A stretch of 64,000 nt of DNA. Origin: Trichuris trichiura. Taxonomy: Eukaryota; Nematoda; Enoplea; Trichinellida; Trichuridae. Both the position numbers and the translations under genes were made by a program. Location of the stretch: the NCBI GenBank assembly GCA_037903355.1, contig JBAJFE010000005.1:372001-436000 (forward strand), read 5' to 3'. The stretch's first letter is position 1. Every line of letters starts with the position of its first letter. Shown piece after piece: positions 14,906 through 28,102 of this stretch. Under the pieces are notes generated by a model. The model was given only the letters and a program-made list of their open reading frames with translations, made no database searches and was not told where the DNA came from.

Positions 14906-17900
14906 ATCCTTCCATTCGGCCGATCGTTTCGATGCCTACAATCGACCGGACGTTCTTATTTAAAGAGACAAAACAAGCATACGCGCGCATCCTACCTCGT
15001 TCATGGTTGACGATACGATCTGTCGGATAGAAGGATATCAAAACGGAGGAGCTGAAAGCAAAAAACAGCATTAACCGTCGTAACAACTGGTATGCACAAG
15101 CAAGAAGTGCACAGCGTAAGCTACCACCGCGCAAGCTGCGCTTAAAGAGACAAAACAACAACCTAATCGTCAAAAAGGATCGGTACACTGACTAGACCAG
15201 TTCTTGTGCACCATTTTCGCCCTGTAGCAACAATCAGATGTGACACGCAATCAATCAAAACTATCCAACAAGGAAGTGCAGAGCGGTTTTACAGCCAAAA
15301 ATTAAACCTATTCAAAGCGTTGGAACAATCGGTCTGAGGCAGCGCGTCGGCATCGTACGAAAATGGAGGCTCAATCGCAGAAAAAGGACCAACCAATCGC
15401 CGTCAGCGCAACTTCGCAATGAGCGCTACAGTAAGAAAACAGCCCAGCGAAAGAGTGATAACTTGATTATCATTATCTAATGAACTTGATTATCAGCGAC
15501 GATAACGTACGCCGTTATCTTTTGACGCCGCTTGAAATGCGAGGTTTAGTGTTTTTTCAACGCAAAACGTTAGTTCGCAAAATTTTTAAAACGCGCGGCT
15601 GAAAGAGCTTTGAAAACAAGAAATAGCGCTGCCAGTCTCGACGTTGCTACGCTGCGAATTCAATTTAAAAGCATTTTGACCGCCACCGGCTGGTCGACGC
15701 ATCAAGCTTCACGTTAAACTTCGCGGGATGAGTCCAAGCCTAAGCCTATACTTGAGGACAAACAAAAAAAGGCCAACGAACAATGATTTTATTAAGTTAT
15801 TCGTGTAGCAGTCAGCCGATGGAGTCGACTTGTGACGTCATAAAAGACAAAGCAGGTAGGCTGCTTACAGCTGCTATTCACGTGGGCTCATTCGGTCTCA
15901 TCTCATTATGCAAAAATTTAAAGCATGTTTGCTATTAACATTTGGGCATTTACATTTGCGTTGCCCGAACGCCGGCATGTGCAAACTAGGAAATGCTTGC
16001 CGTCATTCACTACCCAACGAGAAGACAACTACGGATGTATTGGCAAAGCTACGTACCTTCGCGACAAGTCTACTACAGTAAGCTGACGTACAACAAACAA
16101 CACAACACGTTAACGCTTCAGTTAAGTTAGCAACCAGGGCACCAGCACGACTGCGCTGTAAAAATGGACAATCCAATTGCGCGCAAGGTCAACGCGCAAA
16201 AGTTTAAAGTAAAATTTTATGGCCAAGTTTTAAATGACCAAACAACCTGCAAATCATTTAATTCAAATAAATCACGCCAGCACGCGCTCGCGCACCGGTA
16301 ATGCTAACAGCTGACGTTAGCTAAAGCTAAAGGTTAATAGCGGCCAATTGGTCCCAAAAAAGGGCGTTCGCAAAAACTGTACTAACCTTATAAGGAATTC
16401 GAAGTTGCTCGGTTGGAAAGGAAACAATATGCAAATTAGATAGCAGCGCGTTACGGGTCAAAACAGCGAATCGTCCTAAGTGGGCAAACAACGCAGGCGC
16501 TGTTTGACCGCATTGCTAAGCTTGAAATGCGTTCGAACGAAGAAATGCAAATAGCGTTACTTCTCGTTACAGTATTTATTTTTGAAATCTTAAAAAATAT
16601 CCCATTGATAAAAACGACAAACAATTGCGGTTTCGGAATGAATACGCAATTTCGAAGCGACCTATTTTTGGTTTACTACAAAGGTGCGTATGTACGCTGC
16701 GCAAATAATTAACGGTGGAGCAATTTGGTTCCCAATTCTAGTTTGCTCGGAAACAACTGCGCGCTGAGCAAATCTGCTTCTTCGCTTTCAAATATATCAT
16801 TCGGCTTTGCCGTAAGCTTTCGCGCGAATACTTGCAAACTTGTTTACAAGCTGCAAAACAAGTGAAAAACAAAAGCTCGAATTCGCGTTGTCAATTGTAG
16901 CGCGGTGGGAAACATTTTTCTTCCGGATGAAATGTGCAAGACGACAATTAATGACAGAGAAGATCATAGGATGCTCAGGTTCGTCTTAACCGGCGGATTA
17001 GAGCAGACTACAGAATGCCACCGAGCAATGGCTTCTATCTGGCATTTGATTACGCTTGGCAAGTTGGACTTTATTGTTCTTTCGCTGACTCGAATTTACA
17101 TACTAATAATATATTGTTGCTGAGAAAGTTGAAACGAGACTAGTTTTACATCGAACTATAAATCATCTGCAAAATCTGTTTGCCCACGTGATTTTCCCGC
17201 TAGAACAACCTGCTAATTTGTCATTTTTCCTACACCCTCAGCAGTCGCGATGAAACACTGCAACGGAAAGCCGCGACAATCAACCATTCAAGGCAATAGT
17301 TGATGCGCAACGTTTCAACGCGCAAAAAGCCTGCAAAATATCGACGGCGTAGCGGTATTCTAAATTGGGCCAATTGAAATTAACTTTCAAGCTGTTCAGT
17401 GTCAGTACTGTCGCTTCAAACGAACATTTTTCTCGAAAAGGAAAAGAAGACTTACGTAGGCTTCGATTCGGCAGGACTTCTCGCTCGCGGCGAGTAAAAA
17501 AATGCAAAGCAGAGAGAGAAAGACGGTAAAGTATCACTGGTTGAAACAATTTCTTCGGAACAACTGCAACTGCTTGTTAACACCGGTTGACTACACCGGA
17601 AAAACACAAACAACGAATATACAGCCACGTAGGCGTTTGTTACAGTACAGTAGCTGTTAAATGCCCTCAGGAACTAATTAACGTACGTCTTGAAAAATTA
17701 GTCGCGCTCTCTTGTCAAGCAGCATCGCTGATTGGCGGTTCAACTTTCCAAGCGACACGTTAAAACCTGCGTTTCCTCGGGAAAAGCGGCCGGTTTCAAT
17801 GCGATAAATTAAATTTGACTTTTTGTAATAATGCGGTTGACGATTGCGTTAAAAAAAGATTCGCCGTAATTGTTGACCAAACGTGTTTGGTGGTCGGCTG

Positions 17901-18305
17901 AGCGGCCTGTCGCCTAAGCCGGAACCAAAGAGAAACTTGGCGCTTACGCGAACAGCGCCAAGCGCCGACGTGGTAAGCGGAATTAAAAAGCGATGATCTT
18001 TCCTAATCGATCAATTCGATTTTGAATAACAAAAATAAAACGCCTTCCACGCTGCCGTGTTTATAAGAATTTAACCGCCTAATTATGCAAACGGGACTCA
18101 GGTACTTACGGTACTACTGTTCGTCAGCTTCTACTCTGTACACTCTAACTTTGGTGCAAAAGAAGCTATTTACTTTCACAGTGCTATTTGATGACGGTTA
18201 CGTGGGTGAGTTGCAGCGGATTGTATAAAACGATGCCCACGGGCTGAGCAAAAAAAGAAAAGGCAAGCGAATCGTCAAAAAGAAGACCTGCCTGCTAGAC
18301 GATCT
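14906..18305. other. gene-poor region, nothing recognised
   Basis: About 3.4 kb upstream of UGP. It probably contains the UGP promoter in its first few hundred bases. It holds only short open frames without domains and a single perfect TGACGTCA palindrome at 15833-15840. No tRNA-like fold or long repeat was seen. Confidence 0.4.
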
Positions 18306-18767
18306 CTATTGACCCAACTGAAGGTGAATAATGTCAAGCTCTTCGGCATCTTTAGCTCGCAGAATCCGGCCGAGCAGTCCAAAAGTCATTGGGTCGTTCT
18401 TGTCCTCACCGTTTTTCAGCGATATCCCGTCAACGGGAATGAATGTGGTCACTCTGCGCGACTTGTAGTTGACCAGCCAACCGTCCAACCACGGTATATG
18501 CTGAGCAGTGATGTCATTCATTGGAGTGCCCGGTTTCGCCTTGGCGCATTTCTTTAGCTTCTTGCGGGCATAGTCGGTAGCCATTTCAATGGACAGGTCG
18601 CACTTGTCCTCGTTCAAAACAACAGCTGTCCCATTGGCGAAGAGAACCCACGAGTAGCAAGGCTTAATTAACTTCCGGTAAACGTCGATCAGTCGTTCCT
18701 GGTTGGGCCTACTGGAGATGCTCCTCTCGAGCGTACTTTGCGTTTTGGCACTGGCGCAGGCGCCCAT
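18306..18767 (-). CDS. small protein with MGAC acylation motif, unknown function
   Basis: An intact single-exon frame of 153 residues, if started at the ATG at 18767. That start gives MGACASAK, a classic N-myristoylation (Gly2, Ser6) plus palmitoylation (Cys4) motif, implying attachment to the inner face of a membrane. The body has YSWVLFANGTAVVLNED near residue 40, a Lys/Ala-rich helix, GTPMNDITAQHIPWLDGWLV near 90, and RRVTTFIPVDGIS near 120. The pattern of an NGT strand followed by a GW strand recalls small uncharacterised nematode proteins, but I cannot name a family. An acceptor-like TTTCAG lies about 26 bases before the ATG, suggesting a spliced or trans-spliced leader. The frame continues upstream of the ATG, but without similarity to judge it. 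Confidence 0.7.
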   Translation of the reverse strand: MGACASAKTQSTLERSISSRPNQERLIDVYRKLIKPCYSWVLFANGTAVVLNEDKCDLSIEMATDYARKKLKKCAKAKPGTPMNDITAQHIPWLDGWLVNYKSRRVTTFIPVDGISLKNGEDKNDPMTFGLLGRILRAKDAEELDIIHLQLGQ

Positions 18768-21700
18768 TTTGCCAACACTGACGTACCTCTGAAACGAGCC
18801 CCACCGCTTACCGGCAGCGTACACAAGAATGGCCTGCTCCTGTGGGTGGAGGGGTCGATTCGAGCGCGCAACTGGTTTCAAGCAGGAACAGCTTCAACTC
18901 AGCGTTGTTCAAAAAATTGTCACCGCTCCAATTTGTCCAATGGCCGTTTGTCGCCGCCACAGATAAGGAAGACAGATTGTCCGCGGAAGGCAAATTCGAA
19001 TGGCCGCTTTGGTGCGACAAAGCGAGAACAAAGCTAACCAACCGTCTTGCAAAACTTTCGCACGACAACAACGCTGCCCGATGACTAAGCGCAACAGCGC
19101 TTCCAAAACTGGCGATGCGTTGCTGCCGAAAAGGAGTAAACAGAAAAGTGCTAAGATTTCGCTGTCCTTATCGTTCAAATTTCGTTCGGCGCACACTGCT
19201 GCTGCCGCTTCAAGTGCCAACTAATGAGAAAGAGCGCAAGACCTGATTCTGTCAACTTACAATTATTATTATCACCAAAACTGTCTTCTTCGATGACGTT
19301 CCGACTCGAAAGAAAGCGATGGAACTTTGGACGCCGCCAACAATACTGCTGCATTCTGTACAAGTGACTCACGCGATTTTTGTTCATCACGTGAGCGCAA
19401 GAACAAGCGCAACGACGCGCGACGGAGTTCTTTTTTTGCCACCTGAGCATTACTAAGCGCCTCTACGCGCGTCGCTCGCGATCATACTGTAAGTTCAAAT
19501 GTTTGAATTTTTGGCAAAACGCCAAAGCAATTAAAAATCAATATCGCCCCGCTGAATGGCGGCAATATTACGCTAACCACCAAACCTCTCTTACCTCTTT
19601 GCCTATGCAACGAATAATCGCGCCAACGTCCGAAATGGAAGCGCTTCGGCAATTCGCACGTAAGTACGCAACCTGATAACGCAAAACGCCTGTGCGCAGA
19701 TGTTGCGCGCAATCGCTTCTGCTTAAGTAAATTTTCTCAAAATGCAGTTGAAAGGGCGTAATAGACTTTTAGGGGCGAAAGGTCAATTGTTGTACTTCAT
19801 CAACGCTTCTCAAAAATTAAGCACGTCTTATTAGACTTTGCGTAGTTTACGCGGCGGAAAACATTTGTCATAAACGGTTTGACGCGGGTGTGTTTTGACG
19901 CCAACGAATTGATTTCACCAATCGACCTTCAATGCACAATTCTTTTGATGCGGCCGTTTAATCGCAACAAGCTATATTGGCTTTGAGCTAAACGATTAAA
20001 CCTTCTACTGTACATTTTGAGACTTCTGTATCTCAATGCTAAATACTTTTTAAGGCGAGACAAATTGTCTTCATACAAATGAGGCTAAGTTTTAAATTAG
20101 AAGCAATGCAGATTGGCGTAAGAGTTAAGTCGCTGATTAGCCCTGCGAATCAATGGTTTCGCGCCAAAAAAGTTGTGCAGACTACCGAACTGAAGTGTTT
20201 TATGCGCGTTTACATATTGCAAATAACGGCGTTTTCATTACGCACGGAGGTATAGTACGAATTGAATGGGCAAATAAACAGCCTAACCACCAAGAAGAAA
20301 AAAGACAGAATTTCAAATAGTTGGCTACGTCGCCGTGTTTAGTTTCTCTTGGGCGCGGGGAGGTCCTACGAAAGCCAAGAACCCGTATCAGGCAGATGGC
20401 ATTACATCTGCAAACGCGTCAAGCTTAAGCTTAAGCGTAAGCCGCATCGTATTGAGAATTAAACCAAAAACTGCTGCATATTGGCGGGAAAAATATGTAC
20501 AATGCTTTTCGCCCTTAACGAAACATCCCAACTTGCTTTTAATGTACGAATCTACAAGCGCAAACATTTCCTTTGAGCATGTCAAAGTGGAAACAACTTC
20601 CGGTAAATAATGAACAACTTTTCCGACTAAAATGGATGGGCAACTCGGCCTGCACAACTGACCGCGCAGACTTATTTTCGATTCCGTTTTGTTCCCACCG
20701 TCATTGGACAACGAACAATGATCCTTCACCTGAGAAATGACCTTTATGACCGATGGCCGAAAGCAGCTGCGCGCTTGGAAAGTTTCCGATAAACCAGCGA
20801 ACAATGACGACACAATGCGGCGGACGAGGGCAGACTTGCTCATTTGCACTTCCTATAGACCGTCAACATTGCGTGAACAGAGAGTCAGAGCTCATCTGGC
20901 ACTTGTACTCGGCCCTCTTCGTAGACAAAGGCATTTAATACTTGCGCGCAAAACGGATTTATTTTAAATTTGACCTGACAAACGACCTTAAACGTTGGAT
21001 GCTCATATCGTATCGTCCGATCAAAATTGATGAATTGCAAAAGTTCGCCTTGGAAAAGTATCATGCGCAATCTTCGCGACAATCGGGTGGCGCTACAGCT
21101 GGTTTAACCTGACCAAAAAGGCAGTAGGCCTAACGAAGCAATCCGCAAAACTGTCAAATACCATCAGTCAAATTAATGCGCTCTCTTCCTCGATTCAAAG
21201 CATTTTTGCCTTACTTAACCGTGCGACTTAGCGCGCCGCTTGCGCTAATGCTTTAATCAAAATTTCTGCCAACAAAACCGCCAATTTTGAATGGTACAGC
21301 ACGTGTGCCGCCTTCGAACGCGAACAAGACCGCAAGCTGGCGATCCAATGGTGAGCGGGCTTGGCCAATAATTGTCATCAGCTATTGCGCGAGTCCTCAT
21401 CCAAAAATTATCTCTTCGGATGAGAGCTCACCTGCGACGCGTGACATGTCAAATGAATAAAAGGGTGCGCCCATCGTTACGCTTGAAAACTTCCCGAGAG
21501 GGTATGCCAATAGAGAAGGACACAAAAGGCATGCGCGCAAGGCAACGACCTGAACGTGCGCCTCGAGGTAAGACGCGGCCTCGGGCGGAAAGGTGGGAGT
21601 TCGTCGACCCGCCTCCATTTTCCGAGTCTTAAAAAATGGCCCTGCACTTTTGGCCTTTTTCCATTATCAATCTCATCATCGTAGGAACCAGAATACTTTA

Positions 21701-24329
21701 AACGTCTTCTCTACCAGGCGATAGCAATTTGTCCAACAAGGCCAGAGACCACGCAAAGCACCGCTAAACGAGTGCCCTTTCAAGTCAACGACATTTATCT
21801 GCTCAGAGAAGGCCATCTACAGAAGAATGACGATGGATTTGAGCAATGGTCAAACCACCGCTGACCACGCGAGATAAGATAAGCGCACAAAAGGTCATCA
21901 ACCGAAAGGATAACATCTGTTCGACGACGTTAGATAGTCTGGCGATGAAATGACTAAGCAAAAACGAGCCGCACAAAAAATTAATAAGCAACCTTCATAG
22001 TTGACCTATCCCGGAGGACTGACAGGTTAGATAGGCATCAGGCACGTTCCCTTCATCAACGATTTGAAGGGCGGTTAAAATTAACGGATAGAGCGAAATA
22101 GCTGCAACTTCTTCCTATTATTTGGGCACCTGAAAATTGCTCTTCCGACGGTGTTGCGGCAGCCGGGTGACCTAGGCGCCTACCCGCCAAGGTCAGTTAA
22201 AGAAAACTAGTCAGATCCACCCACTGAAAATAGATACATCAATGATTATTCAACTGGTGGCACCATGCTGTGTTGGCGCCAAACTGTCTGAACAACAAAT
22301 GGTCAAAGCTATGCGCTATTAGTTAAATCCTAACTTGGTCACTTTTAGCATTCGTTCATTAATGAGATAGCTTGTCAGCTAATGGCTATAAAAGCTTTGC
22401 ATCGAAACGGACGGAAGAAAAAGTATCCCTCTTTTTTTGCCAGCTACTAATTCCTATAAGTCGTGGTGTCCTCACCCACGCCGACGATAACTGCTGGAAA
22501 GCATTGCTTCGTCTTACTGGAAATTCAAGTCTTCTGTACAACGTATGTTTGTTGTTGTACACAGGAAACCCTAAGCGGAAAGCGGGGGCGGACATGCGCG
22601 GCCTACATCGTCTATTGTTCAAAGCGGTGCCTGCAGTGCGCCTACGACGACAATAAGCCGCTACTCTTAAAAGAATGTGTTTTTAAAAAATAGGCAACAA
22701 TTCTAAAATGTCTCAGCGCAGCGGCGACCATTGCAAAGTTCGAGCAAACGTCATCTTTGACGCCAAAGGGGATTATTTACGAGCGTTTTCAAAAAGGGCC
22801 AAAGTCCGCGTGCGGAAACGTGCGGCGGAGAAAACAAGCAGCCGTCGTCGTTCGCACAACGACTTTGCCATAGTTGGAAAGCCATTTTTCTTCCGCCTCG
22901 TCGGCGACAATCGACCATGACAAAACGGCTCGTCGAAAACGCCAGCGCAAACTGCCGGCGGTGTTGCCAACTTTTCAAACAGATCCCAAGCAAAATGCTG
23001 CTCCGGTGGAGTTTTGAAACTTTTTTTTTACCACCGTCGGCAAAGCCTACTTTACTTCACCTGCGCGCGCGACGTTATGTAAACGCTTTTGTTTTCCCTT
23101 TTTTCAACCTGTCAAACAGGACCGCCATTTGCCGGTCCAAAAGGCTGCAACGATCAAGCGCTAAACCGGCTAACCGGCAAAACGGCCCTCTTGACTATTT
23201 CTTAGACGAAATGACAATAGTGCCTCCCTCCCAACTGGGATTCTCTTTACAAGGGAACAGAATAGATTGAAGTATGCCGGCTGAAATGCATTGTTGCGCA
23301 AGGCATTAGTGATGACTTGCTAACTTTTTCAAAAATTCAAACTGACAGTAAGCTAACCGACGCCTATTGGACGTTTCGCCATGGACTCGTCTCAGCTGCT
23401 GTCGAAAGTTGCTCTCGATAAACGTCAACTGTGGTCAGCCTCCCGACGGTTAAGTGGACAAGAAGCATTCTCACTGTAGAATAAGCTGGCCAAAGGAATT
23501 GATTTCTTCTAGAAAAGAATTTGTTCTTTGTTTTTCGCCTGCCATCGCGCGAGAATACGACCAGCGCGTGCTGTGGAATGAAACATGATCTGTCGCCATG
23601 CAAACTGAGCGTACAGGAATGCGGTATTGGCTAGCGTTGACGAAATTGTTGACCCAAGCAGCGAACAAACGCAAAGCAATGGAGAAATGCTGCCGTCGTG
23701 GTACTCGTATAGCCCGTGGACACCACACGTACGGGTCAGCGAAGCTAAAACGCGCTGCCAGTCGAGCAATGACCATCGTTTGTACAACGTCGAATGGTGC
23801 TTGCCGCGGCCACGCTTTGCCCACCTCTCTTCCGGCCCACCGACGACGCGAAGAAAGGTCGGCGCCGGTCATGCAAACAATACCATCACTGGCAACAATA
23901 ACAGCAGCAGCACAACAACAACAACAACAACAAGAATGCCGGACGAAAGTTGAGGTCGTCGTCGTCATCAGCTGTCTTTGCCAAAACGAGTCGAGATTTG
24001 TCAAGCAGCCTGACACGAACAGGCGGCTTCCATCGGCCTTGCTCACTCGCTCGTCGTCGTCGTCGTCATCCATTGGTCGACCGTTGGGTCAAAAAGGGCA
24101 GAAGCCGCCGCATCTGGCGCACCTGGTAAACACGTGACCGACCGCCCACAAGTCAACAGACATTGAACCGCCGCTGCCGCTAAGTGGAGCGATTCTTGCC
24201 GCACCTGCTCACGCCGTCCGGTCAGTCGCGTTGTTGCGAAGGAGGAAATACGCTTCTTTCTCTTTACCTGCCGGCTGCTATCAACAGCACCATAAGTGTT
24301 GGAAGAAATTTCATCTTTTTAAAGGCAAT
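18768..24329. other. gene-poor region, nothing recognised
   Basis: About 5.5 kb between the MGAC protein and the bHLH gene. Many medium open frames overlap on both strands (for example 18909-19220, 20388-20849, 22372-22656, 23471-24137), but none shows a domain or consistent splice pattern. The last kilobase is GC-richer, carries triplet microsatellites and probably includes the bHLH promoter and 5' UTR. Confidence 0.4.
23889..23936. repeat. CAG/CAA triplet microsatellite
   Basis: Consecutive CAG then CAA triplets (GCAGCAGCACAACAACAACA and onward), in the region upstream of the bHLH gene. A second short TCG-triplet run lies at 24048-24070. Confidence 0.75.
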
Positions 24330-25208
24330 ATGGTAGCCACGGTTGCTGTTCCTTTCGAGTCACTACCGGTCAAAAGACGCAAACTCCAGTCCGAACAACA
24401 GAAGAGGCGAAGCCGACAAACTGCATCAGTGCCAAGTAGCGACGATGAAGAAATAGTAGTTACAGTTGAAGACGAGGAAGAGAGGGAGCAGCACCCAAAA
24501 AGACGACGTCACGGACGATCATTACCACCTGGTAACGATGAACTGCCATTGGATCTTTCCTCAAAGAAAGCACCATCATCCGTAAAGCTATTCCAACCGA
24601 CATTGCCTACTAGCGCTAGTCTGTGGCCACATCCGTCGGCTTTGATGACCTCTGCCGTACCATTGTTTTTTTCTTTTTACCCGGCCTGGAGCACGCTTCC
24701 GTATTTGTACGCACCCGCAGCTTTTGCAGGCTCCGTTTTGAGCCCAGTAAACGCTCTGAACACCCGCCACCAACTGCCGACGACAGTCAGCTCATCGCCG
24801 GACATTTCGCCAAAGTCATCCTTATTGTCGTCGGCTTCGCCCTCGTCGCCTTCGTCGTCGCCAAGTTCACCTCCATCATTGTTGGCCGACTCAACGACAG
24901 CTGCAACGAAGCATCGCAAGGCACGAAATCCAGTTGTCCGCCGGATGGTGGCCAACGCCCGGGAACGATGCCGGGTTCATATGATCAGCGAGGCGTTCGA
25001 AGCGCTTCGCGTCGCTTTGCCTTCAGCCTGTCCAGCGCAGAAGCTGACCAAAGTGTCCATACTGAGAATTGCCTGCGATTACATCATGCTTCTGGGCGCC
25101 ATGAATGGTCGCGACTACAGCGCCGATCAGCGATCACCATCGGTCGACGAGCTCAGGCGACAATTGAGCGAAACAATTTTGGCCGAAACGAATTTCAAGT
25201 GCGTTTAA
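24330..25208 (+). CDS. net/ATOH8-family bHLH transcription factor
   Basis: Nuclear DNA-binding regulator. The bHLH at about residues 204-255 contains RRMVANARERCRVHMISEAF (basic region and helix 1), a loop ending in QKLTKVSILRIACDYIMLLG (helix 2), and just after it RDYSAD, a signature shared with ATOH8/net rather than atonal or neurogenin. Upstream are an acidic patch with basic clusters (KRRK, KRRRH), a Ser/Pro-rich low-complexity stretch, and PLDLS at residues 73-77, a match to the PxDLS motif that recruits the CtBP corepressor. The start is the ATG at 24330, because the frame upstream has only TTG. Single exon, 292 residues. Family assignment rests on the bHLH and DYSAD tail; CtBP recruitment is inferred from the motif. 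Confidence 0.9.
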   Translation: MVATVAVPFESLPVKRRKLQSEQQKRRSRQTASVPSSDDEEIVVTVEDEEEREQHPKRRRHGRSLPPGNDELPLDLSSKKAPSSVKLFQPTLPTSASLWPHPSALMTSAVPLFFSFYPAWSTLPYLYAPAAFAGSVLSPVNALNTRHQLPTTVSSSPDISPKSSLLSSASPSSPSSSPSSPPSLLADSTTAATKHRKARNPVVRRMVANARERCRVHMISEAFEALRVALPSACPAQKLTKVSILRIACDYIMLLGAMNGRDYSADQRSPSVDELRRQLSETILAETNFKCV

Positions 25209-28102
25209 CATTTTTTGACTATCCTTAATCCATTGCTCTTTTTTTTGAATTTTTCTCTTCCACGGCATTAAATATCGTCTAAGACTTTTGTTTAGCTTGG
25301 CAGTGTTTAAGGGAGGAACAGGGTTGCATTCCATTGATCCGCGCAGGTGATAAGTACGCCCTCGAGTCACGCCCGTAATCGGTCGAACGCACGGGGTCAA
25401 GGCGAGGGCGTCCGGCCAGACAGACGGCTGGCCAAGGGCGAACAACACAAACGGCCACGCGACGATATGCGCGCGCGCGCGGTCTGCATTCCAAAAGCTA
25501 TTTGGGTGCGACCGTCTTTGCCTGCCTCGCTCCAGGGTAGTAGTTGGAATAAAAATTAAGACGTCGTCGTAGTAGTCACGGATGAGAACAACAACTTCCG
25601 GTCTGTACACGTTATCGCTGTCGCGTTCGAGCAAATGATGGCTCGTCGAATGGGTCAATACACGGCGTAAAGGACGAACAAACCTATACCGTTTTTACCC
25701 GTCCTTCAAGCACACTGTCGCAGGTGCAAAGTTCGACTTTTCGCAAGTGTACTTCGCCCTTGTCACGCCGATGTCAACTGTCTGAGCAATAGTCCTTTGC
25801 GGGCAAACAGATTGGTGCACGTGCGTCCTCGCCGCTTCTGTCGGCTTTAGCTAGGAGCTAAGACGGTCCAATGAAAACAGCTGTGCCGTAGACCGGAAAA
25901 GCGCTAAGTCTTATAGACCTTGTTCGGGTCGGCCATACGTACACGCATCTTATAAGATAAATAGGTTATTGACTGATTGTCCTTTAATGCGTTTATACAA
26001 TTCTCATAAACAGAACAAAAAGGTGAATTGAGACAGACGAATGCCTTTCCGATCAGTGCTCGTCTAATTGGCTTACTGATTATAGACAACAACTTTTAAC
26101 TAAATGCAACACTTTTGGACCTACTGCATATCTATCATAGAAAAGTAAAAGCTTTCGGAGGGAGGCCACCTCCATTGAGATGGGCGCTTGTTAGCTTTTG
26201 CGCGTTAGTCAAAAAAAGAGTAGGGAATTGTAAGAACCAACAACCGGATGGGGCCACCATTTGCTGCTGGACAGCTGAGCAAACCGCCCACGCCAATGAA
26301 AATCAGGAAATGGACCACGCGTCGGCGATAGGCAATGAACGGGAGATGTATGTCGTTGCGTCGAGAGGTCAACGGCCTTTTTGATGAGCGCAACAAATGA
26401 ACCGATAAACCGCGGAAACGATGTTTGTACAATTTTCGGCCGAACAACACTTCCGCTCGTAACAATGGGTTCCCTTGGCACGTCACCGACAAGTACGGAT
26501 CATATTCGTGGGTGCATTGAACAACGATTCGTGCTCGCCCAATGGGGGAGGGCCAACAATTGTTTACAAGTGCTTACATTCAAATTCAAAAGTAACAATA
26601 CAGCGTTTGGTTCCCCTTAAAATTCATTGGCGGTTAATGGAAGCGTCAGGCGAATGATTGTTTGCTCAGCCTTGGCAAAAAATGCATTTCAGATGCTAAG
26701 TCAACGCTTAGCATTGAAGGAAAGTTGCATTCATCGCTCCGTTGCGATGGTACGATGCAACCTTCGGAGAGGGTCAACTCAGCCAAGCAAAACTGGACAC
26801 AATAATCGTTGTTTCATTCAAAAAAACGCCAGTAAGAAAAGAAAAGTTTCTTTTTGAGAATACGAACAGCCGCGCGCGCGCGTGAATGAATGAGTGTACA
26901 ATTGGCGCTTATTAGTTCGTGTACCACGGCGGACAGTTAACGAGGGAAACAATTTTTCAACGAAAACATTGAATGTGTACTTAAGACGCAACAAACTGTT
27001 GAATGGACAGTTAGTTCCTTCCTATTCCATGTACGCATACGCAGCGCGACGCACTGTTTTCGTTGACGAACAGCGATGACGAAAAGGTGGTGACAACAAC
27101 CATTCAAACTAAACTTGTTTACGTATACGGCAACAATCGCTTCGCAGTCATCGCGCGTAGTCAACACTCAATACAAAAAAATGTGTATCAATTAACCGAG
27201 AGAATTGCAGAGTTGCTCGAAGGGAAATTGTGAGCGCGCGCATTCATTGACAGCTTGAAATCAACGCATTCTCATTTAACGAGTCGTTGAAGAGAAGAAT
27301 TTATGTAAGTTCGTATACGTACGTCAACATCTGATCACGTTGAGTTGGCGCTAAACGAATTTCAAAAAAGTCAAATGAGTGCGCGATCTAATTTTTTATG
27401 CATTCGGAAGGGCGCCTAATTCGATCGATAAGATTTAGCGGTCGGCCATTTTTGCGTAATAGGCAAATTATTGACGAGTACAAAGCGGCCGACCTTTTGC
27501 CGCCAAATTAACGTATGCATGAAGCGGAAGGCGATTACAACCTTTAAAACCGTCCGAGATGTTGTTAATGGAATGAGGAATGGATGGCTGCAAAGCCTAT
27601 CCGTCGCCTACGCTTTGCCGAGAGCGCCATGTCAGCGACGACCGAACATGTCGTTTCAGTTATCTTAATAAAAAAAGAGTATTCTGTATTTGGCGACTTT
27701 ATTCTTGAAAAGTATCTACAAAACTAGCCAACTAGACAATGGAAGCCAAAAGTAGGCTAAGCGGATGCATTATGGGAAGAATATTTTTAAAAATAATAAA
27801 TGAGTACCACTGGAGCTATTGTTCAACTATTGCTCTATTCATTGTCAACGTACCATACACTATGCATGGTACGTTGACAATGAATGGAAAAGATGCTTAG
27901 CGGTATTTAAGGCGGATTAAAACAGAACAAAAAAGGGTTCGTATTTAAACTTTTTAACTTTAAAATCTTCGTCGCGTGTATGGTGTTGATGCGTCAACAA
28001 TTTATTATGTTAAAGTCGCATGCTGTCGAGCGGCAGATGCTCTCAGCGGGGTTCAGTTAAGAATAATAATTGTTGTGCGGCATCGACCAACAAATAGGGA
28101 CA
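25209..28102. other. intergenic, nothing recognised except a hairpin and GC runs
   Basis: Includes the bHLH 3' flank and the promoter side of the Lys-rich gene. Alternating GC runs lie at 25469-25481 and 26871-26882, and a perfect 20-bp hairpin at 27837-27885. Open frames are short and overlap each other on both strands. Confidence 0.4.
27837..27885. repeat. perfect inverted repeat, 20-bp arms, 9-base loop
   Basis: Arm 27837-27856 (ATTCATTGTCAACGTACCAT) is the exact reverse complement of 27866-27885, separated by ACACTATGC. It sits about 220 bases upstream of the Lys-rich gene. It is too short for a typical animal microRNA precursor and is not flanked by an obvious target-site duplication. 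Confidence 0.9.

Noticed and set aside
20388..20849. 153-codon minus-strand frame
   Set aside because: Overlaps a similar plus-strand frame, no domain, no splice context; likely chance in GC-balanced DNA.
23471..24137. Overlapping 200- and 179-codon frames on opposite strands
   Set aside because: Driven by triplet microsatellites; low-complexity products without homology.
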